A stretch of DNA of 64,000 nt, taken from Cylindrotheca closterium (taxonomy: Eukaryota; Bacillariophyta; Bacillariophyceae; Bacillariales; Bacillariaceae). Positions 11,201-22,821 of this stretch are shown here, one piece after another. The notes below the pieces were generated by a model, which was given only the letters and a program-made list of their open reading frames with translations, did no database searches and was not told where the DNA came from. A program made the position numbers and the translations under genes. Positions within the stretch are counted from its first letter, which is position 1. Every line of letters begins with the position of its first letter. Location of the stretch: NCBI GenBank assembly GCA_933822405.4, contig CAKOGP040001112.1:1177647-1241646 (forward strand), read 5' to 3'.

Positions 11201-14200
11201 TTTATGGAGAATCAACAGATGCTGATGGTTGGGAGTACCAGGCAGATTTTGAAACGTTTACCCGCGCCAGACGGTTTTACCAGCGCGGAGACTCCTGTCG
11301 ACGACGCAGGTGGACGAGAACAAGGATTGTTAAGCCTCCGAGTTTAGACGATCCAAATCGACAATTGAAATTGGTCTGGGAAACATCTCGGGATGACAGG
11401 GGCAATTACAAGGTCGAGGTAAAGAGCCACGTAACCGTTCACAACTCGACCGGATCGAAGTTGTCTCTCTTCGTTTCAAGTCCAACTTGGGATGAAGAGA
11501 AGTATGCGGGTAGCGTGGAGCCAGCCAGAAAAGCGAACGTTCCTATCGTTCTATCATCCGCATTGTATCTACACCTTGCGAAGAATCGATCTGGACGCTT
11601 GTCTAGTTCAATCAAAGACTATGCTACGGCCGATAAGGTCATGATACTTCCGACAGGCTACAACTCAAACGTCTTGGTTCGAACTTGTATGGAGCTAGGA
11701 GATGCTTCCGAGACAAGCCTGCATTTCCTTTTGCAAATTGAATGTAAACGAGGAATCGTCGACATACACGTTGAGCCGGTGCTAAGGGTTGTCAATTTGC
11801 TGCCCTGTCAACTTGAATGCCAACTTGGTGAGTTGCTACGCCCGTCCGACAGGCGTCAAGCAGATTCCAGGCCATCGCTTCCTCTTGGAATGAAAAAGAG
11901 GGTTGCGAATGTAGAAACGCTTACAATCGCTAGTGGCAAAGCAGGAAAGTGCATTGCTCTCAATCCATCAGCGAAGCCGCATCTATCACTTCGTGTTCCT
12001 GGCTACAAATGGTCCTGTTGGCAAAGAATCGTGAACAGAAAAGTCAGTACTTGTACATGGAGACCAGACGAGGACGAGGAGGATCTATATTTCAACTTTG
12101 ACAAGGATGATGTAGAGAAGGGGGACGAGTTTCGGATGACTGTTCGCTTCGATAGACTAGGCGATGCCTACCGAGATCCGCTTGTACTTGTTGTTGCAGT
12201 TGAGTGCGGGCATTCTCCTACAATCAGGGTGTACGCACAGTATTGGATCGTTGACAAAACTGGATTTGGATGTCATTTTTGTGAAAGTGGTACAAATGTC
12301 ATGGGGACATCTCCGGATGTCGAGTGTTCTCGGCGGTCTCACTTACTAAAGGAAGACTCGCGTATTCCTGCGATCAAGCGAGATATGAAGATCCAAGGGC
12401 ACCAGTGGTCAATCGGAATGAGTGGCATGTCCCTGTATTTCTCACGGCAAGAAAAGATTGCTCTCTCCATCGAAAGCGGTGTGGGTGATAGGTCCTACCT
12501 CACCATTGCAGAAAAGTCAAAGTGGACTGCTGCTCTTGACATTTCGAATGTCATGCCGAAGGCTGTCCTGTCAGTGGATGAAAGTGGTGGCTCTCGGAGA
12601 TTTGAGCTCGCTATTGGTGTCAGCATGTGCGATGGCATTTTTTCGCGAACAAAACTGATAACAGTCATTCCGAGATACCAAATCGTGAATCTCTTGAAGA
12701 GAGATATTGTTTTGGCTCAAGACGGTTGTCTAAAGAAATCCATCGTAATTCCGTCCCAGGCATCGGTGCCGTACCACTGGGAACGACAATCGCTACCACC
12801 GAAGGTAAGGCTTGGCGCACCAAATGCCAAGGAAAAAGATTCGAAAAGCTTTTCGAACTGCTGGGCAAATGGTTGTATTCAGCTGGATAAAATTGGAATA
12901 ACATCCATGAGACTTCCGACGTCGACTCTAGTGCCTACTAAACCAATGGTCGTTCAAGCTGAAGTTCGTCTAGCGACAAAGGAGCAAAGCTCAGCTGTTG
13001 TGATTGTGTTGTGGTCGACAAACGAGAAGTCAAACCCTCTCTATGTGCTTCGAAACACAACCCCTCATACGATAATTTGTCGTCAGCCGCTGCAGGCAGA
13101 AGAAAACGAAGGAACAGTAAACGATCTTGCAATTGTTCCGAATATCGATGGTGTGGGAAGGGCTTCAATTGAATGCGGGGCAGAGTTTTCTCCGATTGTT
13201 CGTTCCATGCTTGGTCTCGACCGGCTGGAGGAATTTGTGTGGATTCTTAAGGGTGGCGAAGTGACTTGTTTTGGATTTGACGATCCTGAGAAGCCGCATA
13301 TTCTTGAATGGGCTTGTGTAGATGAGGACAATCCTTTCTTTAATAGCACGTTGAGAAAGGCTGTTGTGGAGGTCGATGCCATGGGATCAACGAGCAGTCT
13401 TGGTGTCGGCGATGGAAGAGAAATCAGATGCCAAATCGGCGCAGAGTTATCGACCAAGGTGATTGTTTTTTCCGTGGAGGAGCCTCCTGAGAATCACAGC
13501 CCTTCCTCTCTCGATCCCAACGCTAAAAACACGGCCAACGGAAGTCCATTTGATTTTGAAGGAGACGATGAGCACCCTTCGTTTAGTTTTCGTTTCAATG
13601 TCCCAGTCATGTGCGCTAGCTTTATTGACAACCTTGATCCCAGTCAATATGGTCGTGAGATACTCATGGCTAGTTTCGAAAACCTTTACTTGACATTATC
13701 CCAAAGCCGCGAGGGTTATCACGAAATGGAGCTACAGCTGATGAGCCTGCAGGTCGATAATCACGTTCCTTCTTCGATACATCCAGTGTTGGTAAGTCAA
13801 AGCCGCTTCTTTATGACGAAGAAAAAGCTTCACTAGAACTCACAGAGCCCTCTTCAGCTATTTTGCCCAAAGAACGACGACAAGGAGCCATTTTTGCATA
13901 TGTCTGCAGTGCGACGGATGCAACAGAGCTATACTTACGTTTTTCGCTACGCTGCTTGCCGTATGCTGGAAGTGCACATTTTTCTTGACCGCCGGTGAGT
14001 ACGAGTAGCGCTCTTTTGTGCAAAAGATTTTTTCCAATGTGCAATGCTCACTTTTCATTAGAACCGCGGAGACTATTGCCCGATATATTGAGCCAGTGAC
14101 ACAAGCCGAAAATATTGTAGCCGGCAAAACTGGTAGCTGGGTATCCGACCTTACTAGTGGAATGGAAACGAAGTATTCTCATCCTGACCGAAGAGCGCCT

Positions 14201-16188
14201 CGAGAAGTCGAGCTCTTGACTCGTACAGCAAACTCAGGCCGCATTTATTTTGAGCAGCTCCACCTCCACCCTGTAAGAATTTCTCTCACCTTTACGCAGG
14301 AGTGGATGGAATCGAGCCAAGCTGAAAGCATGATGGTATTCCAGTTCATAAGAGGCATGGCAAGCATCGCTGATGCACCTCTGACATTTACATCTTTTGT
14401 GGTAGCTCATGTGTTTGAGTCACCACAGACCCTTGTTCGAGTTATTGCAACTCACTACTCATCCCAGCTCACAAAGCAAATCTTTACAATTCTCGGTAGC
14501 CTTGCTATACTCGGAGTACCAGCTGACTTCATTTCAAACGTCGGGACAGGTGTTCGCGATTTTTTTTACGAACCGATCCAGGGTGCAGTGCACGGCCCTC
14601 GTCAGTTCATCGAGGGTCTTGAGGCCGGAACACAGTCACTTGCAAGGGGAGTGTTTGTCGGGGTCGTTCGTGGGGCAGCAAATGTGACCGATGTGATCAA
14701 TTCTAACTTGGCTGGGCTTACTGCAGATGACGACTTCATCGATGAAAGGAAGGCTCATCAACGGATGCTCGCGGATGCAATGAGCCGTGGAGTTGCAAGT
14801 AGAACATTTTACAATTCACTCTTCCTTGCTGGTGCAAGCATTGCACGTGGAGTGAAGTCAGGTGCCTATGGAATCGTTGATCAGCCTACTAGATATGCTT
14901 CGAAATTTGGTCCAGTAGGATTCATGAAAGGGGTGGGCAAAGCTATGGTCGGGGCATTGGTGAAGCCCGTTGTTGGAGTGGGGGATGCTGCTACTTTACT
15001 GATGAATCATGTGTCAGATGCAACGAGCAACAAACAAATACACCATAAAATCCCTAAAAGGCTTCGCCGGGCGCTTCCAAGCACAAACTCTCAGAAACCA
15101 AACTGTGTCTCGCTACAACCATATGACGACCGAGCTGCCAAGGCACAAAAGATCGTGACTGGTGGTGAAAGTGTGGATGACATCTACATTGGACATGTGA
15201 ATATTCCTACCCATTTGATCATTGCAAGGTATGTCTCGTGTTTCAGACTAATAGCGTATATTTTGGTGATTCAAAACTCTCACTAAATGTCGTTTTCAGC
15301 GACCAATGTCTCTGGGCGATTGATCGTGGATCCCGGGAACCATGGTGCGTAGCTTGGGAAGAAATCTCCCATTTCGGAGCTACAGAGATGGGAATGCGAA
15401 TCGCCGTTTTTAGTCAGACAGGTCTCAAGACTTTCCTGTTCCATACTGATGACGATGAAGAGACGGAGGACTTGCACAAACTTTTGGCCATGCAGCTACA
15501 GAAGACAGGAAATAGCTCCAGTAACCTTGCTGAACTAAGACCTTCTTCCGGCGATGATGAACTTGATATTATGCTGACGAAAATTCCTGGAGTCAAATCA
15601 CAGCAGTCACGGCACGTTTTTGGTAGCTGCAATGCAATGAAAAAGCGCTTGCCGAGTGGTGTGAAAGATGAGATTGATCTGATCGAGCAATGCTTCGAGA
15701 GAATTAAGCGACTAGGGAGTGCTTCCAATAGATACTTTGCAACAATTGATGAAGAAGCTTGGAATCTGGTTTCTTGCTGGGGACAAGTTTTCTCGGGACT
15801 CAGCTCTCGACGATGCATTGCTGCGAGTGTGATAAATGGAACCGGGGGCGACATTCAGATCAAGTCAACAAAGCTCGTGGAAGGAGGGTCGCCGTGTTAT
15901 TCGCTGCCAACAAGAGAGTTTGATCCCGATCAGGGAGTTTTGCATGCTGGAGGGGTTATCCTCTTCTTCGGTTGGGGTGTTGTTCCAAGTCTGTTGCAGC
16001 CTGGAAACGTGTTTATGCATATCGAAACAAATGGCTTCATTGCAGATTTGGCTGATCAGAAGAGCCGTGATACGTTGGCCGAAGCCACATCTGGGCATAG
16101 AATTGGTTTTCTGGAAAAAAGCTACGACGACGCAGGCTGGTGGGCGAAGTATTGGCTGATATTACTTCGTGACGATGATGACAAATAA
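5280..16188 (+). CDS. VPS13: VPS13-family bridge-like lipid transfer protein
   Basis: Eight coding exons were read by frame continuity: 5280-5304, 5412-9092, 9160-10106, 10173-11105, 11170-13791, 13858-13994, 14062-15228 and 15300-16188. They sum to 10,401 nt, about 3466 aa with one stop. The first exon encodes only MAKQAILG plus one base; joined at 5412 it gives a normal chorein start (ALEDVIGEFVVNLDKESL). An ATG at 5378 would give a slightly longer, less typical N-terminus. The chorein lipid-entry domain covers residues 1-115, a DADGWEYQADF motif lies near 1870, the SHR-BD/VAB region around 2000-2600, the VPS13 C-terminal helices around 2840-3120 (GVGKAMVGALVKPVVG) and a PH-like end after 3170. 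VPS13 moves phospholipids in bulk at organelle contact sites. Length and domain order are typical. The third intron boundary (9093-9159) has an alternative acceptor at 9145 that breaks frame. Confidence 0.93.
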
Positions 16189-16683
16189 CACTACACCAAG
16201 TATTGAATCAAATTCATGTACACAAGACTATGTGACATGGGGCTATTCAAGTTCAAAATATACTGTATATAATAAATTGTAAAAAAGATTGATAGCTTTC
16301 GCAAGTTGACTTTACGCCATGAATTCTGCAAAGAGAGCACGTCCAAAATCTACTGTAGCATCTGCATGCAGAAGATTGAGTGAATCTTCAGATAATATCC
16401 ATTCAGAGGAACAGTGACTTAACACCCTTGTTCTGAACCAGCAGGTGCGTCCGTTCCATCTTCACTAGCACTTCTATTCCACTTATGGTTGGAGCACTTC
16501 GACTACATTGACAGGGCCTATTTTAGGACCAAAACAGTCATCCTTGAATCTTACAACAATGATCAACAACCCGCAAGCAGTTGTGTTCTTGGCTGGTGGT
16601 GCTTACTCTATTGCATAATAGGCGCAAAAGCAACGAACAACGAAAAATTTGTGTTGTGAAGGAGGGAAATAGATTGATTCATT
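16189..16683. other. Intergenic region
   Basis: This 495-bp gap separates the VPS13 end from the GPR107-like gene on the same strand. An AATAAA-type sequence at about 16269-16275 may serve VPS13 polyadenylation. A TACTGTAG octamer is at 16351-16358. No coding region is supported. Confidence 0.5.
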
Positions 16684-18271
16684 ATGGCTTTTGTTAGGGT
16701 GCTTTTTTTGCTTATTCAATTTGGCAGTGCATTGAAACATTCATTCACAACTGTCGACGATAGACGTACTGTCATTGGACCATTAGGATTTCCCTTTGGT
16801 TTTCTTGAGACTGGACATTACGGCATGAGCGTTTTTGACTACAACTTGTACTCTGAGGACCAACCAAATGTTAACAATTACGTAGCTGGAGTTGGATTCT
16901 TGCTGAAAAGATTCAAAGACGAATCAGACTTCAACCACTATATCAACGAGATGCAACAAAATGAAACGACCTGCGTTTTTCAGAAGTATTTGAATCAAAA
17001 TGATGATGTGTTCAATGGTGAAGATGATGCCTTTTCGAATGATGGTGATGGTCAAGTTTTGAATGCAGTGGAGGATGGAATCTTTCTTGATATGTCACAA
17101 ACATCTCGATGGGCACCTAATACAGCTCACGTTTCCTATGATTTCCGGCGAGGTGAAGGCGGATACTACTTCTTGATCTATCAAATATGCTCTCCTCCAA
17201 AGGTACGGTAACTTTGCCATATAAACTGCAGGTTGTTTTGAATCACCCGTTTACCTCACCTTGGATGTTCTCAAGGATGTCACAATTTACAGCGACTTTG
17301 AGCTTGATTTTCATTTCTCGAATCAAGATTCGTTCAGTAGCGAATCCTATCTCTCTGCTGGAGAAATGATCTTGCCAAATATGTTCTTCTGTTTCTTCCT
17401 CCTCTACTCGATTTGCCTCTATTTATGGACAAGAAATATTAGCGCGATTTCCGAAGGGGGAGTTGGGTATTTTGCAGATTTAGCAGGAGGACGACCCCTG
17501 GTCTACCCAATTCACTATATCATGTCATTTCTATTGTTACTCAAGACCTTCTCCATCCTCTTCGAGAGTATTCGATATCACTACTTGAGAGTAACTGGAC
17601 ACGCTTCAGTGTGGTCAGGGTTGTATTATACGTTTACATTTCTAAAAGGAATGATTCTATTTACGGCCATCTTGCTGATTGGATCAGGATGGAGCTTTGT
17701 CAAACCATTCCTTAGTGATCGAGAGAAAAAGATGATTTTTGCAATTTTGGTGCTTCAAGTGATCAACAACATTGCTATCGTTGTGCTAACGCAAGAGACA
17801 GAGGGAGAAGTGGCCTTCGATAGATGGACTGCTGTCCTTCATCTGGTAGATATCATTTGCTGTTGTGCTGTGTTGATTCCAATAGTTTGGCAAGTCAACA
17901 CTCTAGAAAAGAACATCGAATTGAGCAACAATTCACATGCAGATGTCAACGATACCAGTGATGCCATCATTTCAGAGGATGAATTTGAAAACGAACCTTT
18001 AAAAGGTCGGCCGACCGATCAAAAGTTGGCCTCAAAACTCAAATTGTTCCGAAGTTTCTACTTGCTTGTTGTTGCTTACATTTATACCACGAGGATCGTG
18101 GTCTACATCTTTGCTTCTACGCTGGACTATCGTCACCAGTGGGTGAAGCATTTTGTGATTGAGGGGGTGACGCTTGCATTTTATGTAACAGTGGGTGCGC
18201 TGTTCAAACCGATGGGTGAAAATCCGTATCTCTCCCAACAAGGTACCGCCGAAGTTGAACTGACGTTGTAA
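16684..18271 (+). CDS. GPR107/GPR108-like seven-transmembrane protein (Lung_7-TM_R family)
   Basis: Two exons, 16684-17202 and 17276-18271, give about 504 aa. The N-terminus is a signal peptide (hydrophobic residues 4-18). A lumenal domain follows, with an EGGYYFLIYQIC strand typical of the family just before the membrane part. YLSAGEMILP marks the start of the seven-helix bundle, and a basic/acidic cytosolic tail ends the protein. Members act in Golgi-endosome retrieval and trafficking; this is family knowledge. The intron is awkward: the best-looking acceptor (AAACTGCAG, ending 17231) shifts frame and would stop at 17369, whereas AG at 17274-17275 keeps the frame and the conserved segment, so I chose it. 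A donor at 17153 paired with the 17231 acceptor is also in frame but would delete the conserved EGGYYF stretch. Confidence 0.85.
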
Positions 18272-18567
18272 CAACAGCCGATTTTCGGCTAGACACTATG
18301 TTGGTAGCAAATAAATTCGACTCTAGGGATACATTATGGAATTTAGCAACACAGAAGATCCGGCGATCTTGCATGAGAAGGTTTTTTTGAGGCTTTGCAA
18401 CTGGAACGAATATCGGCAATTGGCAAATGCAATAGGCTATCAGTGCACTTTGTCCGCGTAGAGTACATATATCGACTACGCCTTTCACAATGCAACATCT
18501 AACGATTCTTTGAAGGTCTATGCTATTGCAATCCTAGGTTTCAAATGCGTTGAGATGTAGAAAAATG

Positions 18568-19068
18568 TTAGAAAAATCCAGAGTGATTGACAAATTTCCC
18601 AAGGATATCCGCGACTGACAAGGGTTTCTCACCTGTATTTGATACACCAATACCAACGGCAACTCCAGAAGCAAAAGTAAGCACAAGTCCAGCAACCCTG
18701 AGCAGGCTATCGCGATCTGATGATCCATCTTCTTCAACTGCACTGGACACAGCATTTGGACTCTTCAATTGCATCGGTCTTCCTAGTTTGTACACTGATC
18801 CACTCAGCGTTGTGACAAATCCATCTACCATGACGCTTCCGGGCGAAGAGAGGGGGGACGTCGTGATTATATCTCCATCATTCAAGCTTGGATGATCCCT
18901 CACACTACCAACAAGACTCCCATTGTCAAGAAGTTGCCAGTCTTCTAGAGTCGTCTCGTCCAGCCTAATGCTAGAGGCACGTCCAGGCGTTGGAGCGATG
19001 AAACCTTCTGTTTGATGATGCAGTCCTGCAACCGCAAGTGTAACGATGACAGAAATTGATGATTTCAT
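18568..19068 (-). CDS. Small membrane protein with plastid-type bipartite presequence
   Basis: Single exon, 166 aa. The N-terminus has a signal peptide followed by TEGFIAPTPGRASS: Phe at the likely cleavage point, then a Ser/Arg-rich stretch. This resembles the diatom ASAFAP-type plastid presequence, so targeting across the four plastid membranes is likely. The middle contains a VMVDGFVTTLSGSVYKLG segment. One transmembrane helix lies near residues 125-145 (LLRVAGLVLTFASGVAVGIG). I do not recognise the family. It is convergent with the GPR107-like gene (296 bp between ends) and shares a 181-235 bp divergent promoter with the gene at 19250. A thylakoid or envelope location is inference. Confidence 0.72.
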   Translation of the reverse strand: MKSSISVIVTLAVAGLHHQTEGFIAPTPGRASSIRLDETTLEDWQLLDNGSLVGSVRDHPSLNDGDIITTSPLSSPGSVMVDGFVTTLSGSVYKLGRPMQLKSPNAVSSAVEEDGSSDRDSLLRVAGLVLTFASGVAVGIGVSNTGEKPLSVADILGKFVNHSGFF

Positions 19069-19129
19069 TTGATTGCATCGTCAAGGAAACCTCCAGTATC
19101 ATTGGCATATTTTCCATCAACATCGTCAC

Positions 19130-19175
19130 TGGTGACGTACGTACACGTGTACTACAGTCCTATGTACACGTGTAT
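19130..19175. promoter_or_regulatory. Divergent promoter with paired ACACGTGT (G-box) palindromes
   Basis: Two copies of TACACGTGTA-like palindromes (around 19142-19151 and 19163-19172) lie about 21 bp apart between the divergent genes at 19068(-) and 19250(+). A TGACGTAC half-CRE precedes them at about 19133. CACGTG is a core bound by bHLH and bZIP factors. The placement suggests a shared control element; function is inferred. Confidence 0.4.
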
Positions 19176-19249
19176 TCGATGCCTTTTGCCAGGCGCTCAA
19201 TCTGCCCCTCATTTTTACCCATCCCCCAGATATTCACACCAAGATTGGT

Positions 19250-20617
19250 ATGATGCAACAAACAACAATTTCAAATTTCACGAAGTACTTTGGCAGATGC
19301 GAGATGAGTGATCAGCATGAAGAACTAGTTGAGCTTTTTGTATCTTCCTTAACCGACCAGTTAGTGATACTATACTCAGATGGTCCATCTGAAGGAACGA
19401 ATGATAAATTCATTGAGAGAGGATTACTGGCTTTACTTGCTAAAAATGAAACGTCCAAGGAGGAAGAGTTAGTCATGCAAGATGCCATACCACTTGCGAT
19501 ACAACGATGGAAAGACACAACTCCTGTTTCGGTGCCTAAAAAGTCCAAATCGACACCGATATCCCTTTTTGATCAGTTGACGGGAGGCGGGTTTCAGCCT
19601 CCTGTAACGATAGATGATATCAAGGAAGCACAAAGTGCTGAGGATAGGCTTACAGTCTTCCGAAGCGTATCTTATGTTGACGATCTGCTTCTAGACTGGA
19701 ATGAAATTAAATCAATGCTCTTGAGTGATCTACGAGGGAGCCTACAGGCCAATGCAGCTGTAGACATCATCAAAATTCATCGAAAATACTATGATTTGGG
19801 ACGAGCTTCGTCAGAGTACCTTTTGTTGCAATATGGCATCTGCCACAATATTTTCGATGCGATAATGTCGTATACTCAACAAGATAATTCCAATGCAGAA
19901 TTATTACTCTTACTGATTAGAACGTGGTGTGATATCTTGGTGGACCTTATCCAACGAGACGTTTTCGTTGAGGAGTTGGTTGGCACTATGGAGTCCAGGA
20001 TGTTGGAGCTTCTCCTCGATGACTCAAAGTACCATATTGCAACGTCAACAGAGAGTATTCAATTCTCTACAGCGCATGTTCTAGCATTGGCGGATACCCG
20101 TGCTAGGTGGTTTCAAGGATGGGTACGTTCAACATCAGTGGGAAGTCTCTTGACATTACTCGAGAAAACATCCATTCTTCCGACCGTCATCTCGCGGTGT
20201 TGTCTTGATTCCACCGAGACAGAATCGGATAATAATTCTAGGGCAATGCAGAAAGTTTTGCGGGATCAGTCGTTGGTTATTCTTGCCAGCATAATGGAGA
20301 AAACAAGAGTATCGTGTTTTCCTTGGCATTTGGCGTCCTCCATTTTTGTCGATATTGAGCAGTCAACCGAAGATGGGCCTGCTCGAACTACGGCTCACAT
20401 TGGCAAAATCATCGAGATCTTTCTCCAGACCATGGCGATGGAGGAGTCGACGACTAGCTTGCAAGTCTGCTGCAATGCATTGGAAGATGTATTGTCAGGG
20501 TGCAGGGCTGCATCTGATTATGCAGAGCTCATTTCGAAACTCAACGAAAGAGTATCCGCAATGTCGGTGAAAGTACGAAACAAATGGGAGAAACCGAATC
20601 TTAGATTGCAACATTAA
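19250..20617 (+). CDS. Unrecognised alpha-helical protein
   Basis: Single exon, 455 aa from the first ATG at 19250; an in-frame ATG at 19304 (MSDQHEEL) is an equally good start and would give 437 aa. The protein is almost entirely helical by eye, with Leu-rich stretches such as LLLLLIRTWCDILVDL and no signal peptide, membrane helix or obvious catalytic motif. The pattern suggests an ARM/HEAT-like or TPR-like solenoid, but I could not match it to a family. It is convergent with the coiled-coil gene on the minus strand, with 103 bp between stop codons. Confidence 0.75.
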   Translation: MMQQTTISNFTKYFGRCEMSDQHEELVELFVSSLTDQLVILYSDGPSEGTNDKFIERGLLALLAKNETSKEEELVMQDAIPLAIQRWKDTTPVSVPKKSKSTPISLFDQLTGGGFQPPVTIDDIKEAQSAEDRLTVFRSVSYVDDLLLDWNEIKSMLLSDLRGSLQANAAVDIIKIHRKYYDLGRASSEYLLLQYGICHNIFDAIMSYTQQDNSNAELLLLLIRTWCDILVDLIQRDVFVEELVGTMESRMLELLLDDSKYHIATSTESIQFSTAHVLALADTRARWFQGWVRSTSVGSLLTLLEKTSILPTVISRCCLDSTETESDNNSRAMQKVLRDQSLVILASIMEKTRVSCFPWHLASSIFVDIEQSTEDGPARTTAHIGKIIEIFLQTMAMEESTTSLQVCCNALEDVLSGCRAASDYAELISKLNERVSAMSVKVRNKWEKPNLRLQH

Positions 20618-20720
20618 GGAGGGCACCAACTGAAATGAATTAAAATACAATACCAAGTTGATTCAGACTATTCCTTAGCTTGTATACTATACAAAATTCG
20701 AGTATTCGAGTATTTTACAA

Positions 20721-22508
20721 CTATTTCATTGGGCTGGCATGATTTTTACCAGTAGATACGATAGCTCGTTTCAGCATTTCATTTTGTTCCTTGAAGCCAT
20801 CGCGCTCTGCCTGTAGTGCAAGAATCTGGGCTCGACAGCTCTTCACTTCCTTGACCAGAACCTTTTTCGTTGCTTTCCACTCGGACTCTTCTTCTCTAAG
20901 TTTTTCACGTTCATATTTGAGCATGTCATTCAGCATTATTGCCTTTTTGGAACTAGATACCTTTAGTGAATCCAATTCGCTCTGCGCCAATGCGCGTTCG
21001 GTTGTCACTTGCTCTGTGGAACGTTCCAGCTCTTGCACTCGACTATCCAAAAATGCAATCACCTCCTGGTCGCTTGCGACCTGCTTGGTGATTTTGACAT
21101 CCTCATCCTCCTGCTGTTTCAATTTGATCTCAACGTCTCGCACTTTGGCGATCAGAAACTTTTTGACGTTTTCAGTTCCATCTAGTTTGGCGGTCAATGC
21201 TTCCTTTTCGTTCCGTAGCATATTTACCTCCTTATCTAGCTTTGAGAGCTTCTCCGTCATGGAGATGATAGCAGCCAATTCAGCGTCACTCAGCTTCGAT
21301 GCCATGGACTTAGCCATATTTCCATTCAAAGCCTGAGGGCGACCAGATTTGGCTGGTGGTGCATTAGGCCGGGTAGTTGGCGGTCGTGGTTGGAGTATTG
21401 ATGAAAACAGTCCCATACCACTCCCCGTATCTGCTGCTGAAGCAAAGGCCGGCTTCTGGGGTATTGGAGGTGTTTTGGTAACACTGGGTGCCGCACTGGA
21501 GGCTGGCGCTGTCGGAGCAGGAGCTGGTGGTTTGGAAGGAGTGGGTTGCGGCATTGCATGACCATCTTCAGCAATACCAAAAATAGAATCGACTCTGGTA
21601 TACATCTCAATATTGATTTGTGCCGTGTTCAAAATGTCCATGGCATCTAGGTACCCAAAAATGTTCATCAATATTTCCATATCGACCTCTACGAGGTTGG
21701 GGACATCATCTTCTTCCTCTTCCAAGACAACAGCAACATCTGCCGCTGCTATGTCAGGTGATGCCTCCTCTACTGGTGGGGTAAGTTTTGCAGTAGGCTT
21801 TTGGTCCTCTTCCGATGGTTCTTCTGGGATTTCCGCACTACTTTGTCCTGGAAGTTCCTTGGTTCCTTGTGTGACAGATTCCTCTGTTTCTTGCACCTCT
21901 GGCTTCTTCACAATGGGTTCTTCTGGAACGGAATCGATACGTAAGGCAACCGCTGGTGCTGTTCCTTCTTCGATCTTTTCGGATTCTTTGGCTTCAGGAG
22001 CAGAAAAGGAAGATTCCTTTTCTATTGTTTCCGGCTGACGAGCCTTGGGAGATCCTCCGTACGAAACTCGATTCGCAGATTCCAGTTCTTCTTCAGCTTG
22101 GACAAGTTTTGCCAGTAGTTCATCATACGACTTCACTTTATGCTCATGTTCTTTCTTCCACTGCAATATCTTTTCCATTTCTCGACTTAGCGTCAACAAT
22201 TCTTTCACAAAGTGATCTGCTAATTCCATTCGTTCTTGTTCTCGAGCAACTCGCTCAGATTCGGCTTCAAGAATCGTTGCTCTTTGTTCTTTTGACAGTC
22301 TATCGACCTGAACCTGATTGGAGTGAGCCATCAGCTGTTGCTGAAGATTGAAGGTCGTTTCGACATCGAGCAACATCGAGCTCATGCAGTCTTCCACTTC
22401 AGTTCTCACATGACTCTCAGTCAATGTCTCCAACAATGCTGCTTGAATCTTGGCAACCGATGAATAAGAAGCCTGAATTGTTCCTGAAGATGATTCTTCA
22501 CCTTCCAT
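20721..22508 (-). CDS. Coiled-coil protein with F-box-like helix
   Basis: Single exon; the first ATG in frame is at 22508, giving 595 aa. Residues 55-155 and 410-580 are long heptad coiled coils. Between them is an acidic, Pro/Glu-rich linker (about 160-260), then a short ordered segment near 275-320 reading EILMNIFGYLDAMDILNTAQIN, which has the spacing of an F-box (LP.EI...I..YL...DL......C). A Pro/Ala-rich stretch follows. F-box proteins couple SCF ubiquitin ligases to substrates, but the residue match is partial and the long flanking coiled coils are unusual, so a scaffold or tether is also possible. It is divergent from TIM10, sharing a 313-bp promoter region. Confidence 0.78.
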   Translation of the reverse strand: MEGEESSSGTIQASYSSVAKIQAALLETLTESHVRTEVEDCMSSMLLDVETTFNLQQQLMAHSNQVQVDRLSKEQRATILEAESERVAREQERMELADHFVKELLTLSREMEKILQWKKEHEHKVKSYDELLAKLVQAEEELESANRVSYGGSPKARQPETIEKESSFSAPEAKESEKIEEGTAPAVALRIDSVPEEPIVKKPEVQETEESVTQGTKELPGQSSAEIPEEPSEEDQKPTAKLTPPVEEASPDIAAADVAVVLEEEEDDVPNLVEVDMEILMNIFGYLDAMDILNTAQINIEMYTRVDSIFGIAEDGHAMPQPTPSKPPAPAPTAPASSAAPSVTKTPPIPQKPAFASAADTGSGMGLFSSILQPRPPTTRPNAPPAKSGRPQALNGNMAKSMASKLSDAELAAIISMTEKLSKLDKEVNMLRNEKEALTAKLDGTENVKKFLIAKVRDVEIKLKQQEDEDVKITKQVASDQEVIAFLDSRVQELERSTEQVTTERALAQSELDSLKVSSSKKAIMLNDMLKYEREKLREEESEWKATKKVLVKEVKSCRAQILALQAERDGFKEQNEMLKRAIVSTGKNHASPMK

Positions 22509-22821
22509 GATTTTAAACAATAAACTATGGACTCAAAGAGGGTGATGACCCAAGCTCGCAAGCAGCGATAGCAATACCGGTACAAGTCTTTCTTCCAACT
22601 TTTTACCGTTGGATCGTTGAGATGTTGGATCGTGCAATTGTGAGCTTCTACTACTCGAATGAGTCTAATTTACAGTCTGTCTGTCCGTACCGTTCGGTCC
22701 ATCTGAAGTGGATGATGCTTGCGAAAACGACGCTCAAATCAAATCATCATATCGGCACTGTAGAAGATAGTCTTTACTTCTTTTGCTTTATCCAGACTTA
22801 CGTACCTCGAACAGATACACA
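22509..22821. promoter_or_regulatory. Shared divergent promoter region
   Basis: This 313-bp segment separates the divergent coiled-coil gene and TIM10. It holds one TACCGGTA octamer at 22575-22582. I see no clear TATA box and no coding region. Confidence 0.35.

Noticed and set aside
20791..21336. Plus-strand open frame of 181 aa inside the coiled-coil gene
   Set aside because: It is the complement of heptad coding sequence (Ser/Phe/Leu-rich) with no domain.
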